Below, piece by piece: positions 39,336 through 53,700 of a DNA stretch of 64,000 nucleotides. The translations under genes and the position numbers were made by a program. This stretch comes from Amyelois transitella (taxonomy: Eukaryota > Arthropoda > Insecta > Lepidoptera > Pyralidae): positions 10,513,001 through 10,577,000 of the forward strand of contig NC_083515.1 of assembly GCF_032362555.1 (NCBI RefSeq), written 5' to 3'. Every line of letters starts with the position of its first letter. Within the stretch, counting starts at the first letter, position 1. Below the pieces are notes generated by a model, which did not search any database, was not told where the DNA came from, and was given only the letters and a program-made list of their open reading frames with translations.

Positions 39336-40547
39336 ATCCGCGAAATCTTTGCTTGCGCAATTTAGGTTTTCCGCTGTTTATGACTGATAGCGTCGCGTGA
39401 TTCTTTTTTTTTTGTGGCTTGTGGCGTATAGATTTCGCCACAATATGAAGCCACTGATGGCTCCCATGGAACGTGTTACACTATGGAAATACATACATAC
39501 ATATGATCACGTCTGTATCCCTAGCGGGGTAGACAGAGCCACCAGTCTTGAAAAGACTGATAGGCCACGCTCAGCTGTTTGGCTTAGTGATAGAATTGAG
39601 AAATATATATAATATGGATTACTATGGAAATATTTTCAGAAATACTCATGGTGAAATATTTTTTAAATGAATTATTTAACTATTACTTTTCTAAATTAAT
39701 TTTTAGACTTTTTACATGTTGTTATTGTAATTTTTTTTTTCAATATTTGTATTTTTTCTTCTGATCTCTATAAAATATATTTTACGAAAAGGTGCTATTT
39801 TGATGCCAAATTCAGTGATTAAATGGTAATAAATTAATAGAATAATGTGAAAAATCATGACTTCCAATTGTAATGTATTAGCATAATGTATTCTTCTAAT
39901 ATTTTTAAATTGTTATTTTTGATGTATTTACTGTTTGATAAGCAATAAATATATTTTGATGTCAGTGTGTTTTTATTTTCATTACATACATACATAAATC
40001 ACGCCTCTTTCCCGGAGGGGTAGGCAGGAACTACACCTTCCCACGATACCTGCATACTTCTTTCGCTTCATCCACATTCATAGCTCTCTTCATGCAAGCT
40101 CTTTGTAGTCGTTGGTTTCGGGTAATTATTTTCATTAATCTTTTAAAATTAAATTGCGTGGTTCTGGGAAATTTAGAATAAGACCACCTGGATGTTGTAC
40201 ATACATACATACAGTCACGTCTTTATCCCATGTGGAGTAGACAGAGCAAAAAGCCTTGAAAAGACCGAAAGGCCACGTTCAGGTTGAAGTGGATGTAAAA
40301 AGCGATAAAAGAAATAAACACTCATTTTGTGTAATCTTCTATATTTTCCCATGGTGATAGTAAGTTAATCAAGGGAAAAACCTATTAGGTTTATTTATTA
40401 CCTAACCATGAGTTGTGACTATCGGCTTTGTCTAACCCGTAAATGTATAAAGCTGTGTATATGACCCAAACTAAGGATAGTCTACCCGCAAGCATATATA
40501 TTATATAATCTGCTTCAAGTAATGTTTTCAAATCTGTGAGTACCAAA

Positions 40548-40752
40548 TCCTACTACTATTATAAAGGCGAAAGTTTGTATGGATGTATGGATGTTTGTTA
40601 CTCTTTCACGCAAAAACTACTGAACCGATTACCATGAAATTTGGTATGTAGGTAGCTGAAGACCCAGAATAACACATAGGCTACTTTTTATCCCAGAGTT
40701 CCCGCGGGATTGATAGGGTTTCCATGCGGACGAAGTCGCGGGCGGCCTCTAG
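40548..40752 (+). mobile_element. Helitron-like element, 205 bp
   Basis: A|TCCTACTACTATTATAAAGG to GCGGCCTCTAG|T; identical by eye to 34325-34529. Confidence 0.85.
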
Positions 40753-41362
40753 TCAACAATAAAAATCTATGGACTAGTGACGGGGCGCCGTCACCAAGGA
40801 GTTTGTTATAACAAACCATAAGAAACTATATAACCCTGGCTGGAAAAACATTAAAAAGTAACCACGATTGCTATGGCAACGCGTCACTAAGCGTCATTCG
40901 AAATGACTAATTTCAACAAGTGTTTGCATTTGTGTAAATAAAAGTTATTAATTCTGATAAAGTATCTTATGGCCCAAACTCTTATCTTATAGTCTAAACT
41001 CGTAAGTATCTGATGGTCTAAACTATGTAGATATATAACTATTTCCAGCAGAGTACCTACGCATCCCTTAAATACATACATACATACATAAAAATCACGC
41101 CTCTTTCCCGGAGGCGTAGGCAGAGACTACATCTTTTCACTTGCCACGATCTCTGCACACTTCCTTCGTTTCATCCACATTCATAACTCTCTTCGTGCAA
41201 GCTCGGCATCCCTAAAATTAGCAGTTTATTTTGACACAAACACGACACTAGTTTACCACGAAGGCTGCCACGGGGCGTCTCAGCCCCAACATGTTGGAGA
41301 CATGTCCGGGCCCAGGAAACCACAAAACTAGCAGATCTTGGTGCAACATGTGAAGTTAAATA

Positions 41363-41663
41363 AATATGTACGGGACAAATTACACAGATTGAGTTAGCCT
41401 CGAAGTAAGTTCGAGACTTGCGTTACGAGATACTAACTCAACGATACTATATTAGAATAGATTTATTCTCAAAAATTGTATACAAGGCATCACTTATTGA
41501 CGTCACATCACTTAAATCTAATTATATCTACTACCGCTTCCAAAACGCATGTGTAGATAGAGCGGCGGAGCAGTACCTATATATTTTATAATAAATACTT
41601 ATATAGATAAACATCCAAGACCCAGGTCAATCAGAGAAGTTTCTCATCATGCTTTGGCCATCG
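41363..41663 (-). repeat. SINE-B interrupted by a 130 bp insertion
   Basis: Tail side 41363-41447 and head side about 41581-41663. Between them is an unrelated segment (TAGAATAGATTTATTCTC...AGATAGAGCGGCGGAGCAG) that also looks like a SINE 3' end, with CTATAT at both edges. The tRNA-like head is cut off. Confidence 0.65.
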
Positions 41664-41734
41664 TAAAATTGTATTATAATAGGGATGAATATGTAGTCAT
41701 TACAGGTACATAAGTACACATACAGGCCCGACAG

Positions 41735-44700
41735 ATGGCGAGCGGCGACAGTAAGAAGGTAAAACCTTCCACGTCGGGCTCAAAGCGGTGCCCCCCGCGG
41801 TTCACGGGCCCCCCTCGCACCCAGCCCTCACTGCCCACCCTCAGGCGCGCTGGATACGACCATGAGGTGGACAGGGACAGCGAGCTATTACGAGCAGCCA
41901 GGAACTACTATCCTGAAGGTAGTTGGACAGAAATAAACATTTTTATTTGCTATTTTTTTTTTCTTTATTGACCATCCAGAAAAGCGGTAAATACTTAATA
42001 TTAATGTAGGTACAATATTTTGCAACCTATATTAATATAACCTGTATTTCAGACCTCAGTGCTCCTTACTCTAATTCTTAACCAAATAAAGTACCTATGT
42101 GTCACGTAAAGTGCTACAGTTAGTTATACATTTGTAGTGTTAAAACCTCCATGTAAGACTTGCTCAGCCAAGCAGTTGACTGTTGGCTCTGTCTACACCA
42201 TAAGGGATATCCCTTACGACGATGATTATATGTATGTATGTACTAGAGGCCGCCCGCGACTTCGTCCGCATGGAAACCCTATCAATCCCGCGGGAACTCT
42301 GGGATAAAAAGTAGCCTATGTGTTATTCTGGGTCTTCAGCTACCTACATACCAAATTTCATGGTAATCGGTTCAGTAGTTTTTGCGTGAAAGAGTAACAA
42401 ACATCCATACAAACTTTCGCCTTTATAATAGTAGTAGGATGTTACATATAAATGTAATTTCAGGGGAGAGTGAAGGCGGATGCAGTGAGTTCCCGCCGCT
42501 GATGCTGCGAAAATCCTGGACGAGAGGAGTGCCTTACAGGGACGGCTACGACCACGCCAAGCCTGTGGATTCGATAGGTAATTCATTTTTATATTAATGA
42601 ACTCCAGTTTGGTATAGTAAGTAAGTAGGTAAATGCTTTATTGTTAACTAAAAGGGTACATTACAAATATAAAACAGTAGTACAGTATATACATACATAA
42701 TGGTCACGTCTATACCCCTTGTGGGGTAGACAGAGCCAACCAGAGACTGATCGGCCACGTTCAGATACTTGGCTTAATGATAGAATTGAGATCTAAATAG
42801 TGACAGGTTGCTAGCCCATCGCCTAAAAAAAGAATCCCAAGTTTGTAAGCCTATCCCTTAGTCGCCTTTAACGACATCCATGGGAAAGAGATGGAGTGGT
42901 CCTATTCTTTTTGTATTGGTGCCGGGAACCACACGGCACTAATACAAAAAGAACGAACGTAGTACAGTACAAAGGCGGGCCTATCCCTAAGTGGGATCTC
43001 TTCCAGCCAACCTGACAATAAGAGGATCGCATGCAAAATTGAGGCAAGGGTGAACAACAGTTCATTTACGTTTTTGGTCATGCGTTGCATAATTTTTGCG
43101 GATATCCTACTTACGTTCTTAGCGAAATTTAAGGTTGAAACATTACTTTTTAATTAGCTGACCCCGAGCTCCAAAGAAATTGTGGAGGGTGCAATTGGGA
43201 ACACGTAAATAAGACAGAGAGTGCAGGAGAAACTTTTTACTTATTTATTCTTTATTGTAATAATTAAAATTTGTAAAGTACATTAGGCGGCCTTAATGTT
43301 AATAGCATTATCTAAGAGACCAATGGATTAAGCGGAGAACCTTGGTGTGAATGTGATTCTATGTTTTTTTTTGCATTACCTCCTAAAAATAAAACTGATA
43401 AAGAAACATCAAATTTCCAGCAGCTTTCGTAACGCATGATCGAAAAACGAGTAAACAGACAGAAATAAATTCTAGAAAATTTAATCAAATAATTATTTTT
43501 ATTTCTTTTCTCTCAGGAAACTGCTATACCCCAGCTACAAAAACCATGCGTTTGATCAACATGCCGCCTAAACGCCGCAAGCCGCCGGAACTGTATGGGC
43601 CTATAGGACCTAATGGAGAACTGCAATTCCCGCCTCTCAAACCCTACGCGGAGAGGGAGAAGGAGAGGTTGGAAGAGCTGAGAGAGAAAGAGAGGAAGAA
43701 TCGATTGCCCAAAGGTGTGATAGATATATTGTAAATTTCGTTTGAATACTACTCGTAACCACTGCTCCTATGGTGAGGGATAACATCGCGAGGAAACTTT
43801 TTTTTTTGTTATCGAAGGGGAAATCCTTTTTACGGACTACCCAACCTGCACATTCAGGTAACTAACTGGATTTGTAATCATCATCCCATATCATAATAAA
43901 AATAATCGGGTTCCCTCCAGGTTCTTCCATAGTCAAAGACGAACCCCGTGCTCCTCTCCAGAGTAGTGAGGATGTTACCGGAACTAAGGCCAGGGGGACG
44001 AATTTGTCTTCCATCTCACCTGATAATAAGTGACGATGAATACGAGGATGTCGTGGTTCTATAATACAACATTTTTATAGGTCTTGTATTGCTGGAAGAC
44101 CTGGTCTCCGGGGCGTATGAAAGAAGGAAGGCGGCTGAAGCATATGCCAAAAGGAAACGGATTGAGAAGAGAAAGAGGGAGAAAGAAGAGGCGGAGAGAG
44201 CTGCTGAGGAAGCATTGAAAAGGTTTCTTTATTAAACTGTTCTATTTGCTATTGGACGATTGACATATAATGTTTTTAGCATCATATTTATCAAATAATT
44301 AAGGCACACTGTAACCGGGCAGTTTGAACGCGGGCCCGCATCAAGTTGTACCTTAACTGTGCTGCTTTTGACCTGTTTTTGACCTTTAAGAAGATAAATT
44401 AAACCCTTACACTTTTTTAGTCCTGACCTTATACGGCAGCAAAACGGGGTTGTACGGAAAACCAAAGTATAGAGTGAAATGGCGGAAAGTGAACCCAGTA
44501 CCCCGAAGTCTTAGGTCTGAGGATGCAACTTACACGCAAAGATATTAGAGCCAAATAAGGGGAAGGTGCATCAAAACAGAACAGAAACGTCACCTTTTGG
44601 TATTTGGGTATTTTCTTCACATGAGTATTATAAAGCCTATTTGTTTCTTTATCTCTTCTTCCTCCTCGCTTAAGTCCCGGTTGCATCCTCTCCACCCTCG

Positions 44701-47700
44701 AGAAGAGCCAGCCTTTGACCATGGATCCTGGATTAGGTGGGTCAGGGTTCAACACGAACGACTCCCATCTGACCTCCACATAATTTGCAGGGGAACATAA
44801 TTAATATTGGATCGAGAGATCCAGTTGCCTTAAAGTGCAGGTTTCCTTACGATGTTTTGCCTCACCGTAAGACTTTGTCTTTTATTTAGACATTTAGCCA
44901 AACTGGAGTTTGAGCTGCCCCGCGACCCGGACCAGCAGAAGGAGGAGATGCTGAGAGTGACGGAGGAGGAACACTACCGGTACATACACCCCAAAGATTT
45001 GGAGAGGATCGATTACTACTTGAATGTGGTTAGTAGCAGATATTATACATACATACATACATATACTCACGTCTATATCCCTTGTGGGGTAGACAGAGCC
45101 AACAGTCTTGTAAAGACTGGTAGGCCACGTTCAGCTATTTGGCTTTAAGATAGAATTGAGATTCAAATAGTGACAGGTTGCTAGCCCATCGCCTAAAAGA
45201 GGAATCCCAAGTTTGTAAGCCTATCCCTTAGTCGCCTTTTACGACATCCGTGGGAAAGAGATGGAGTGGTCCTATTCTTTTTTGTAATGGTGCCGGGAAC
45301 CACACGGCACAGATATTATACAAACCGAATGTATCGGAATTTTAGAATTGGCCTGCCCCAAGGTTCCAACTTAGGACCTTTATAGTTTATGTCATGACTA
45401 CAGTCAGTTTATGCATGATGTTGTATGCAGATGATTTAATATTTGAGATGAAATTGTATTCCATTTGTAGCCAATTCATATTAGTTTTCAGACAACAACT
45501 TATGTTTAATGCATTAGACCTAATGCATTAAATTTTCATATTTTCATCAAATTTTATTTTCTTAGTTTTTCTAAGAGAAATTTAAAGATAAAGCGTGAAC
45601 AGGTAGCCGATAAACCTATAAATTCTATCCTTGAGCCAAACAGATGAACGTGGCCTTTTCAAGATGCTCTGTCTACCTGTATGTACGAATAATTATATAA
45701 ACTCGCTATCGCGTTACAAATTAGTTGGCACTTATTCATTGTTGATTGGATTGCATTTATTGCCGTGTGGTTCCCGGCACCAATAAAAAAGAATAGGACC
45801 ACTCCATCTCGTTCCCATGGATGTCGTAAAAGGCGACTAAGGGATAGGTTTATAAACTTGGGATTCTTCTTTTAGGCGATGGGCTAGCAACCCGTCACTA
45901 TTTGAATCTCAATTCTATCATTAAGTCAAACAGCTGAACGTGGCCTATCAGTCTTTTCAAGACTGTTGGCTCTGTCTACCCCGTAAGGGATAAAGACGTG
46001 ATCATATGTATGTATGTATGTATGTTTAATCACATTTTACAGGCAATAGTCGGCAATCATATACCGGACTTTCCTGAGCATTTGTACAAACGGGCCAAAG
46101 TGTGCGTGGACAAGCAGACGGCCCACATCAAGAGGAGACTTCTCATTCTCACTTACAACGCGTGCGTGAGACAGAGCGAGACGGAAATCAAGTTCTGGTT
46201 CACTTTGGCTATGAAAAGGTACGTTCACATGTTTACATAGACGATACATACATACATACATAAAATCACGCCTCTTTCCCGGAGGGGTAGGCAGAGACTA
46301 CCTCTTTCCACTTGCCACGATCCCTGCATACTTCCTTTGCTTCATCCACATTCATAACTCTCTTCATGCAAGCTCGGCGGTTTCGGGTACTTTTGACCTG
46401 ACCCTATATAGATATTTTGACATTTTTGTTCTGAATTGAAAAATAAGGAGATGACTCTTCTAGTGTGATGGTACTTAATGTTACATACATACATATAGTC
46501 ACGTCTTCCCTTGCGGGGTAGACTGTGGCAACAGTCTCGAAAAACCGAAAGGCCACGTTCCGCTACTTGGTTTAATGATGGAATTGAGATTCAAATAGTG
46601 ACAGGTTGCTAGCCTATCGCCTATAAGAAGAATCACAAATTTATAAGCCTATCTCCTTGTCGCCTTTTACTACATCCAATGGAAAGAGATGGAGTCGTCC
46701 TATTCTTTTATACATTGGTGCCGGGAACCACACGGCACACACTTCACACAACGTCTATACTCTAGTATTATTTAGAATTGTATAGCATTATGTTGCAGAT
46801 GCCTCCTCTGCTACATCGTGGAGGACCAATCGGAGCAGCGGCGCCTGCGCATAGCGTTCGTGCCGCCGCTGTGGCCGGCGCTGTGCGTGCGCGCACCCGT
46901 GCCGTGGCACAGCGCATGCGTGCGCGCGCAGCAAGCGATGTCCTACAGGTACTACCACGGGAACGCCGTCGTCAGGGAGCTGGTGCGATTGTGGCAGGAG
47001 AGGTGGGTGTTTTGATATACACACATACGTCATATGGTCACGTCTATATCCCTTGTGGGCTAGACAGAGCCAACAGTCTTGCAAAGACTGAATGGCCACG
47101 TTCAGCTATTTGGCTTAATGATAGAATTGAGATTCAAATAGTGATAGGTTGCTAGCCCAACGCCTAAAAAAGAATCCCAAGTTTGTAAGCCTTTGCTTTA
47201 GTCGCCTTTTACGACATCCATGGGAAAGAGATGGAGTGGTCCTATTCTTTTTTGTATTGGTGCCGGGAACCACACGGTGTTTTGATATACTTCTTATTTC
47301 TTGTTTCCTTGGCGGCATATAGACCCATGATCGTAAGTTAGATACAGTTCCCGGCACATAAGTTGAACCAAAGTTCTTCTCTTTGGAAGCAGTCATTCTG
47401 GAAGAGTCAAATTCTAGGGTCAACTGATATGCTGGGTGCTGTTAGTCAGGTTAAGACTCGAAGCCACTCCCTTTTGACCTCCGCAACCTTTACAGAGTAA
47501 ACCAATACTGAATCATCAAATTGGTTAGGTTGCGTTGAGGTATTTTGTGCCTGCCTGAGACAACCAATTTACATCAAGATAACCTTTCAACAATTAATTC
47601 CACTGTGACGTCATGCCGGGTCTTACCTTCGCCTCCCGGAGCCCTATAAGCGAGCGAGCCCCGGGCCGTCGCCTTTGGTCTCCTTCAACGGTCACCAGGT

Positions 47701-50700
47701 TCATTAGCTCGCTGTCCTCTGGCGGTTACTTGCTGAATTTCGTGTCTATAGCGAAACCCACGCCCTCTTAAGTATTGTTAAAATAGTCCGCTTATAAAGG
47801 TTGTAGTTATTTTTTGTTTAACGGTCTCCGTGGCGCAGCGGTAGTGCAAGTAATGTAAGTGTTAGCATGTATGTTTACATAAATATGTTAAACGATATTT
47901 ATGCACACGCCATACCGCTCCAGAATTCATCTCTCCTCTCACGGGTCTACTGGAAGAGATTTCTTTTGAAATACGCAGCACCTTTGTACTAGAATTACTG
48001 TATTAAATGCTTCTGTAAGTATATAGTTTTGTGTACATAAATAAATAAATAAAATTGTGCCTTGTGGTTCCCGGGTGCCGTGTGGTTCCCGGCACCAATA
48101 CAAAAAAGAATAGGACTACTCCATCTCTTTCCCATGGATGTCGTAAAAGGCGACTTAAGGGATAGGCTTATAAACTTGGGATTCTTATTTTAGGCGATGG
48201 GCTAGCAACCTGTCACTATTTAAATCTCAATTCTATCATTAAGCCAAATAGTTGAACGTGGCCATTTAGTCTTCAAGACTGTTGGCTCTGTCTACCCCGC
48301 ATGGGATATAGACGTGACCATATATGTATAAATAAAATTTCCTCAACAGATACCAAGACATGTACATCTGCGATATGAACAAGATGCAAGAGGATCTACC
48401 ATTCCCCCAGTATCCCGCAGACTTTACAGAACGCCTGAATAAGCTGTGCGCGGAAAGCAGGGCGGAACTCCTCGACAATTGGATTATAGACGTGGCAGAC
48501 ACCATGATCAAGATGAGGCAGCACTGGCAGGTCTACGTCGCGAAGAAGAAGAAGGAGTCCACGTTTCAAGTGGAGCATTTCTTTGCGTAAGTATTTCCCG
48601 AACAGATTTCGCCGAAAACCTCGCAATACGCAGCGAAGTTCCTTTACAAAGAGTATTTGCCAGGCAATGTATGATGCTAAGGGATCCCCGATTTTGATGG
48701 CGTTGATTCAGAGGCTTTATGCACCAATCCGTAGAAACTTTGATGTGATGATTGTAAACTTTTGAAAATTAACAGAGTACAAGTAGTAGCACACGTACTA
48801 GTAGACAGAGCCAACAGTCTTACAAAAGACTGACAGGTCACGTTCAGCTGTTTGGCCTTATGATAGAATTGAGATTCAAATAGTGACAGGTTGCAAGCCC
48901 ATTGCCTAAAATATCAATCCCAAGTTTTGTAAGCATATCTCTTAGTTGCCTTTTACGATGGATATCGTGTCCTATTCTTTTTTTTAATGGTGCTGGGCAC
49001 TGCTGCGGTGCTGCCACACGGCATATTTCTAAGTGGCGTAAATCTGTCTTTGATGAACAGACCGGATTTGCTGAAAAACTTGAGATTTTTCTGTACAAGA
49101 TGTTTCCTTGTTCCCGGCTATCCTTACTAGCAATAGCAGTTGTAAAGTCTTGCCTTTAGGCGGCCTGAAATATAAATAATAATATATATACGGGACAGAT
49201 TACACAGACTGAGTTAGCCTCGAAGTAATTTCGAGACTTGTATTAAGAGATACTAACTTTTTTTTAAAATACTTATAAAAAAAACATGCAAGATCTACAC
49301 TATAAACAAACAACAATCATTTTAAATGTAGACTATTTTTCGCTACAGAACTCTTCACTCCCTCATGTCGAGACAAGTTCGCGATCTGGTTGAGAGGAGT
49401 ATCTACCATTTTGCGGAATACTTCGCTTATCATTGGGTAATTCATACATACATGCATACAAAAGATCACGTCTATATCCCTTGCGGGGTAGACAGAGCTT
49501 ACCGTCTTAGAAAGACTGATAGGCCAGGTTCAGCTGTTTGGCTAAATGATAGAATTGAGATTCACATTTTGACAGTTTGCTAGCCCAAAAGAAGAATCCA
49601 AAATTTATAAACCTATCCCTTAGTCGCCTTTTACGACATCCCAGGGAAAGAGATGTAGTGGTCCTATTCTTTTTTCTATTGGTGTATACCAAAATGTTCA
49701 GTCTCACAGTCTATGTTCCTCATTCAAAGTTTTAAAACTATTAATCAAAGAGAAATTACCATTATCTGTAACTGAACAGGAAGGCAATGCCTACGAGGGT
49801 CCCTACAAAGACTACACGTTCATCAAGAATCCACTCTTGCGCATCAAAGTGGTGGGTCAGCCTGGCTCCACGAAGATCAGCTTCGAGCCCTCGCTGGAGC
49901 AGATGAGGACGCTCATCGTGAAGTGGTTCCACACCATCATCAATGTAAACGTGCAGTTGCCCAGCATTGACAGCGTCATGTATCCAGGTACACCGTCCTT
50001 CTATCTCGTATCACCATTATTTCTGGACTGCAAGGAGGATCATGGCTCATTCTGATAGGAGTTCGAGGGAGGTTGAGACCTAAGTCAATTTAAAACACCA
50101 GAAGTAGACTTGTAAGACCATAGAACAGGCAACTGGAGGTTAAGCCATGAACCGATACGGATAAGGTCTCCCTGCTTGCGAAGGTCATACGACAGTTGCT
50201 TCATGTAAACACTTGATTCACCCAATCTAGGTCATATCTCCGGAGAGGTGAGAATGTAGCCGAAGTGGAAGAAGACTCTAGACTCTAGGGAATGTTGACA
50301 ATTTTTATCCAACGACAACTTTGTGCAGGTGTCTCCCGTCCCCACCCATACCTGATAGCGGTCTACCCAGAAGAACAGTACATGGTGGACATCACCAACA
50401 AGACCATCCAGCATTACAACGCCAACCGCCCGGGTCCGCTCAGCTATCTGTCCAATTTCGAAGAGTTCTTCTATTTATTGGACGGAACGGCCTTTCAGGA
50501 TCTCTTGGCGTTTTTCAAGCTGGAGCCACCACCTTATCTGAAGGTATTTTTCTCAAAATGTTATTGGGTATAAAAGACCATACGACCAGTCGTGTTAAAC
50601 AGATAATTTTGACGGCCTCTGTGGCGCAGCGGCAGTACGCTTGTCTGTGACACCGGAGGTCCCGGGTTCGAATCCTGGCCAGGGCATGATGAGAAAAATC

Positions 50701-53700
50701 TTTTTCTGATTGGCCTGGGTCTTGGATGTTCATCTATATAAGTATTTATTATAAAATATAGTATCGGTGAGTTAGTATCTCATAACACAAGTCTCGAACT
50801 TACTTCGAGGCTAACTCAAGCTGTTTAATATGTCCCGTGTATATTTATTATTATTTATTTATTATTTATTATTATTATTACCACTTATTGTACCCTTGAG
50901 GTGACTTCGTTCCTCCAATTAGTTTCTCAAGAGTTTTAAATTTTTATATTTCAGGATTTCTCTGCTCGCATCTACAATTACGAGGAGCTCCGAGACGAGA
51001 TCGTGTTCCTCCGTCGAGACATCCCACTGAACATGATCATGCTGGACTGCGGGCCCATCAACGACACGCTGTGGGGCATCGTCGATGGGCTGCGGCAGTA
51101 TATCGTGGACCACTTCATTTTGGTCAACAGGAAGTGGAACCGTGGGTAAGTATCTAGGTTAAGGGTTCAGGTCGTAGGTTCCCGCTAAACATTTTCCACA
51201 TGGACTAATTAAAAGCAGCCCATCCAGCAACTTTCTGATGCCTTAAGAACAGGCCACTTTGGAATAAAAAGTAAGGATGTCTAAGACCGGCTTAGGGGGG
51301 AGACTGAATGTCACACAGCGAAAGAGACAGTCTTTCTCCCTAAAGAGTTTTCTCAAGTACCTATTGCGATGGATGGCATGATAGTGTGATGGCTGTCACG
51401 TCGAGATATTGCACTGAACATGATCATGCTGGACTGCGGACCCATCAACGACACGCTGTGGGGCATCGTGGACGGGTTGCGGCAGTACATCGTGGACCAC
51501 TTCATTTTGGTCAACAGGAAGTGGAATCGTGGGTAAGTATCTAGGTTAAGGGTTCAGGTCATAGGCTTCCGCCAAACATTTGCCACATGAACCAATTAAA
51601 ACCAGCCTATCCAGCATCTTCCTGATGCTTTAAGAACAGGCCACTTTGGAATAAAAAGTAAGGATGTCTAAGACCGGCTTAAGGGGGGAGACTGAATGTC
51701 ACACAACGAAAGAGACCGTCTTTCTCCCTAAACACTTTTCTCAAGGATCTATGGCGATGGATGGCATACTAGTGTGACAGCTTTCACTGTCGAGATATTG
51801 CACTGAAGGTGATGATGCTGGACTGTGGAACCTTCAACGACACGCTGTAGGCAATCGTGGATGGGCTTTGGCAGTATATCGTGGACCACTTCATCTTGGT
51901 CAACAGGAAGCGGAATCGTGGGTAGGTTTCTTGGTTAAGGGTTCAGGTCATAGGATCCCATCAAACATTTTCCATATTGACCAATTAAAAGAGCTTTTCC
52001 AGCACCTTCTAGATGCTTTAAGAACAGGCCATTTTGGAATAAAAATTAAGGATGTCTAAGACCGGCTTGAGACTGAATGACACACAACGAAAGAAACCGT
52101 CTCCCTAAAGACTTTTCTCAAGAATCTATGGCGATGGATGGCATGATAGTGTGAAGGCTTTTAGTATATCGTGGACCACTTCATCTTGGTCAACGGGAAC
52201 TGGAACAGTGGGTAAGCATTTTGGAGTAAGGTTTGAGCTTCATTTCATATTCGTGAAATTAACTGCTGGTTTCCTCCAAAGATAGCCTTGATCAATTTAT
52301 TTAATGCATCCATCGTTTTCCTTCAACATAACTAACAAGATAACCTCATAAACATGAGTTGAAGAATGCCATCTACCGAGATTACATACATACATATTAT
52401 GATGATCACGTCTATATCCCTTTGCGGGGTAGACTGTTGGCTCTACCATAGTATAGTGGACGCAAAATGGATAGAAGCAGAACAGACTCTAATAAATCAA
52501 ACCTCGATGATGGATACTTAGGTAGGGTTAGATTTCTACTCTTCACCATGGAAGACGCCTATGAAACAAACGCATGGAGGTGGTATAAAAGATTAGAACT
52601 TATTTAGGGTAAGCTCAGTATGTGCGCTCTGTTTATTTAAATATGTATGTCTCAGAATCTGCAACGTATATGAAGAAATGGCAAGCCGAGCATCGGAGAC
52701 TCCCGAGTCCACGGCGCAGCTGGTGGAGCTCCTGAATTACATCTCCGACTGCCGCGACCGCGCCATGTTCGAACTGCGCGCTCAATCCCGCACTACAGCT
52801 GAATACGTCATCTTTCTGATGCAGCACGCGCATTTGACTTGTGAGTCAGATATCCCCCCATCTACATACTTTACTGGACCCTCTTACTAGGACACTAGGT
52901 TGTCAAATAATACTCAGATTCTGATCGCTCGATGCAACGCGCTCAGTAGAACTTGTTCTTCTTCCTCCTGGCTTTAGTACCAGTTGCAGCAGCAGTCTTG
53001 AAAGACTGACAGGCCACGTTCAGCTGTTAGGCTTATTGGTAGAGTTTAAATCCAAATAGTGAGGTTGCTAGCCCATCGCCTATAAGAAGAACCCTAAAAT
53101 TATAAGTTTATCCTATATACTATGTTTTGTTTATTATATTGCCAGTTGAAGACGTAAACCTGAATACACGAGTGTTCCTCTGGCCTCTGGACATGGAAGA
53201 CACCATAGACCTCACGCTGAAGACGCTCAGCACTAAGAAGACCATGGCTGAAGACAAGCTGCGGAGCAAGAAGGCGATCTTCGAGGAGAAGCTGAAGAAA
53301 CACGAGAAAGATTTAGAGTTGTTCAGGAGATTCGATCCGCCTCTTCTCAATTTAGATTTGTTGGCTGACGTGGTCAAGAAAGTCGATGAGATCTTTAAGA
53401 ATTTGATGGTGAATAGTTTTTTGTTATCAACAAGAAGGATAGGAACTAGGATACACCTTTTAAGTGACTTATAAAGCTTATTTAATATAGCTTTCAAATA
53501 AGAAGCGATTTTTCTGATGTTAGCAATTGTACGATAAATAAAATCACTTTTTTCCTTGCGGGGTAGACAAAATTAACACCCTTGAAAAGATTAGTAACTT
53601 GCTCGTTCAGCGGTTCGGCTTAATGAGAGTATATTGAAGTTTAAATAGTGGCAGGTTCCTAGTCCATCGCCCAAAAGAAGAATTCCAAGTTTATAAGCCT

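Larger units (their letters stand above)
39336..41734. other. Intergenic region upstream of the dynein gene
   Basis: No gene recognised. It holds SINE-A fragments (39490-39600, 40199-40285), LINE-C ends (39984-40110 and 41071-41210, both minus), a 205 bp Helitron (40548-40752) and an interrupted SINE-B (41363-41663). The dynein promoter and any 5' UTR exon must lie within or beyond this repeat-dense stretch. Confidence 0.5.

Noticed and set aside
46788-47099. Antisense 103-codon frame over dynein exon 7
   Set aside because: Shadow of a GC-rich exon; the sense strand encodes continuous dynein sequence in phase with its neighbours.
51399-51532. Copy 2 of dynein exon 12 as a functional alternative exon
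   Set aside because: There is no acceptor before it and an in-frame TGA lies just upstream, so it cannot be joined in phase despite its good donor.
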